In this document: piece by piece, positions 4,693 to 5,021 of the stretch | Layout of the letters: each line of letters begins with the position of its first letter | How positions within the stretch are numbered: the first letter of the stretch is position 1 | Source: CAYWTX01 sp964461295 | GTDB taxonomy: Bacteria; Planctomycetota; Phycisphaerae; SM23-33 | Length of the DNA stretch: 5,021 nucleotides | Assembly (NCBI GenBank): GCA_964461295.1 | Contig: CAYWTX010000183.1 | Coordinates: 1-5,021 of the forward strand | Direction: 5' to 3' | Made by a program: the position numbers and the translations under genes | Notes under the pieces: generated by a model | Told to the model about the DNA's origin: nothing | What the model saw: only the letters and a program-made list of their open reading frames with translations | Databases searched by the model: none

Positions 4693-5021
4693 ATGAGCGA
4701 AAACTTCGCGGGAATCGGAAAAATCAAGTTTGAGGGGCCGGATTCGAGGAACCCCCTGGCCTTCAAGCACTATAGCGCCAACGAGAAGGTCCTCGGCAGG
4801 AAGATGAAGGACCACCTCCGCTTCAGCGTGGCCTACTGGCACGCCTTCTGCAACGGCTGCGCCGACCAGTTCGGCTCGGCCACGCGCGCCATGCCGTGGA
4901 ACGACGCGCCGGACGCCATGTCGGCCGCGCGCCAACGCGTGCAGGCGTGCTTCGAGTTCTGCGAGAAGATCGGCGTGGATTACTACTGCTTCCACGACCG
5001 CGACGTGGCCCCCGAGGGCCG
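4693..5021 (+). CDS. xylA: Xylose isomerase, 5' part (runs off the window)
   Basis: Interconverts D-xylose and D-xylulose in the cytoplasm, the first step of the isomerase route into the pentose phosphate pathway; the enzyme needs divalent metal. The first 109 residues are present of about 435-440 expected for the longer (class II) type, to which this N-terminus belongs. NPLAFKHY (20-27) and HLRFSVAYWHAFC (41-53) follow the E. coli XylA pattern, with Trp49 conserved. YCFHDRDVAPEG (98-109) carries His101 and Asp104, the same numbers as the catalytic pair in E. coli. The start is firm: AAAGGAG (4680-4686) lies 6 bases before the ATG. A divergent esterase and an operator-like palindrome upstream suggest substrate-controlled expression. 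Confidence 0.95.
   Translation, partial: MSENFAGIGKIKFEGPDSRNPLAFKHYSANEKVLGRKMKDHLRFSVAYWHAFCNGCADQFGSATRAMPWNDAPDAMSAARQRVQACFEFCEKIGVDYYCFHDRDVAPEG

Noticed and set aside
3546..4733. Plus-strand 395-residue frame opposite the esterase
   Set aside because: Gly/Ala/Val/Arg-rich antisense of the esterase, whose catalytic motifs are all intact. It also runs through the promoter region and overlaps the xylA start.
4527..4766. 80-codon N-terminal extension of the esterase frame
   Set aside because: It would cross the divergent promoter region and the start of xylA. The ATG at 4526 has a good ribosome binding site and gives a normal family length.
4600..4995. Minus-strand 131-residue frame opposite xylA
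   Set aside because: Antisense of a confidently identified xylose isomerase; no family resemblance or ribosome binding site noted.
1..5021. CRISPR array, tRNA, rRNA, insertion sequence or defence system
   Set aside because: No regularly spaced direct repeats, cloverleaf-like sequence, rRNA signature, transposase motif or terminal inverted repeats were seen. The recognisable genes are ordinary metabolic, modification or surface types.

Overview
The window is high-GC bacterial DNA, most likely from a planctomycete, perhaps a Phycisphaerae-like lineage. The main evidence is a prepilin-type protein with a class III prepilin leader and a C-terminal H-X9-DG motif, a pairing that is hugely expanded in Planctomycetota and relatives. 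A membrane-anchored HEAT-repeat protein next to it fits the same picture. The organism call is an inference from gene families, not from a marker gene.

Layout: 1-307 has no convincing gene but holds a strong terminator-like hairpin (41-67) and further inverted repeats. A minus-strand gene (308-1555) encodes a two-domain class I SAM-dependent methyltransferase related to the RsmC/RlmG rRNA methyltransferases. It is divergent from a plus-strand gene (1654-2460) for a membrane-anchored HEAT-repeat protein. Next on the plus strand is a prepilin-type H-X9-DG gene (2543-3542), split into two overlapping reading frames by an apparent one-base frameshift near 2879. A convergent gap (3543-3704) with a GC-rich hairpin separates it from a minus-strand alpha/beta hydrolase/esterase of the HGGGW...GxSxGG type (3705-4526). 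A compact divergent control region (4527-4692) then leads to the 5' part of xylA, xylose isomerase (4693 to the window edge).

The most coherent functional unit is the esterase-xylA pair. They are transcribed divergently from back-to-back sigma70-like promoters, with a LacI/GalR-type operator-like palindrome on the xylA -35 element. This suggests sugar-responsive control of pentose or hemicellulose use. The other genes look like an rRNA/tRNA-modification-type enzyme and cell-surface proteins with no evident functional tie to it. All three plus-strand genes have the same TAGAAT hexamer 49-72 bases upstream of the start, which may be the -10 form this organism prefers. No mobile element, CRISPR array, tRNA or rRNA was seen.
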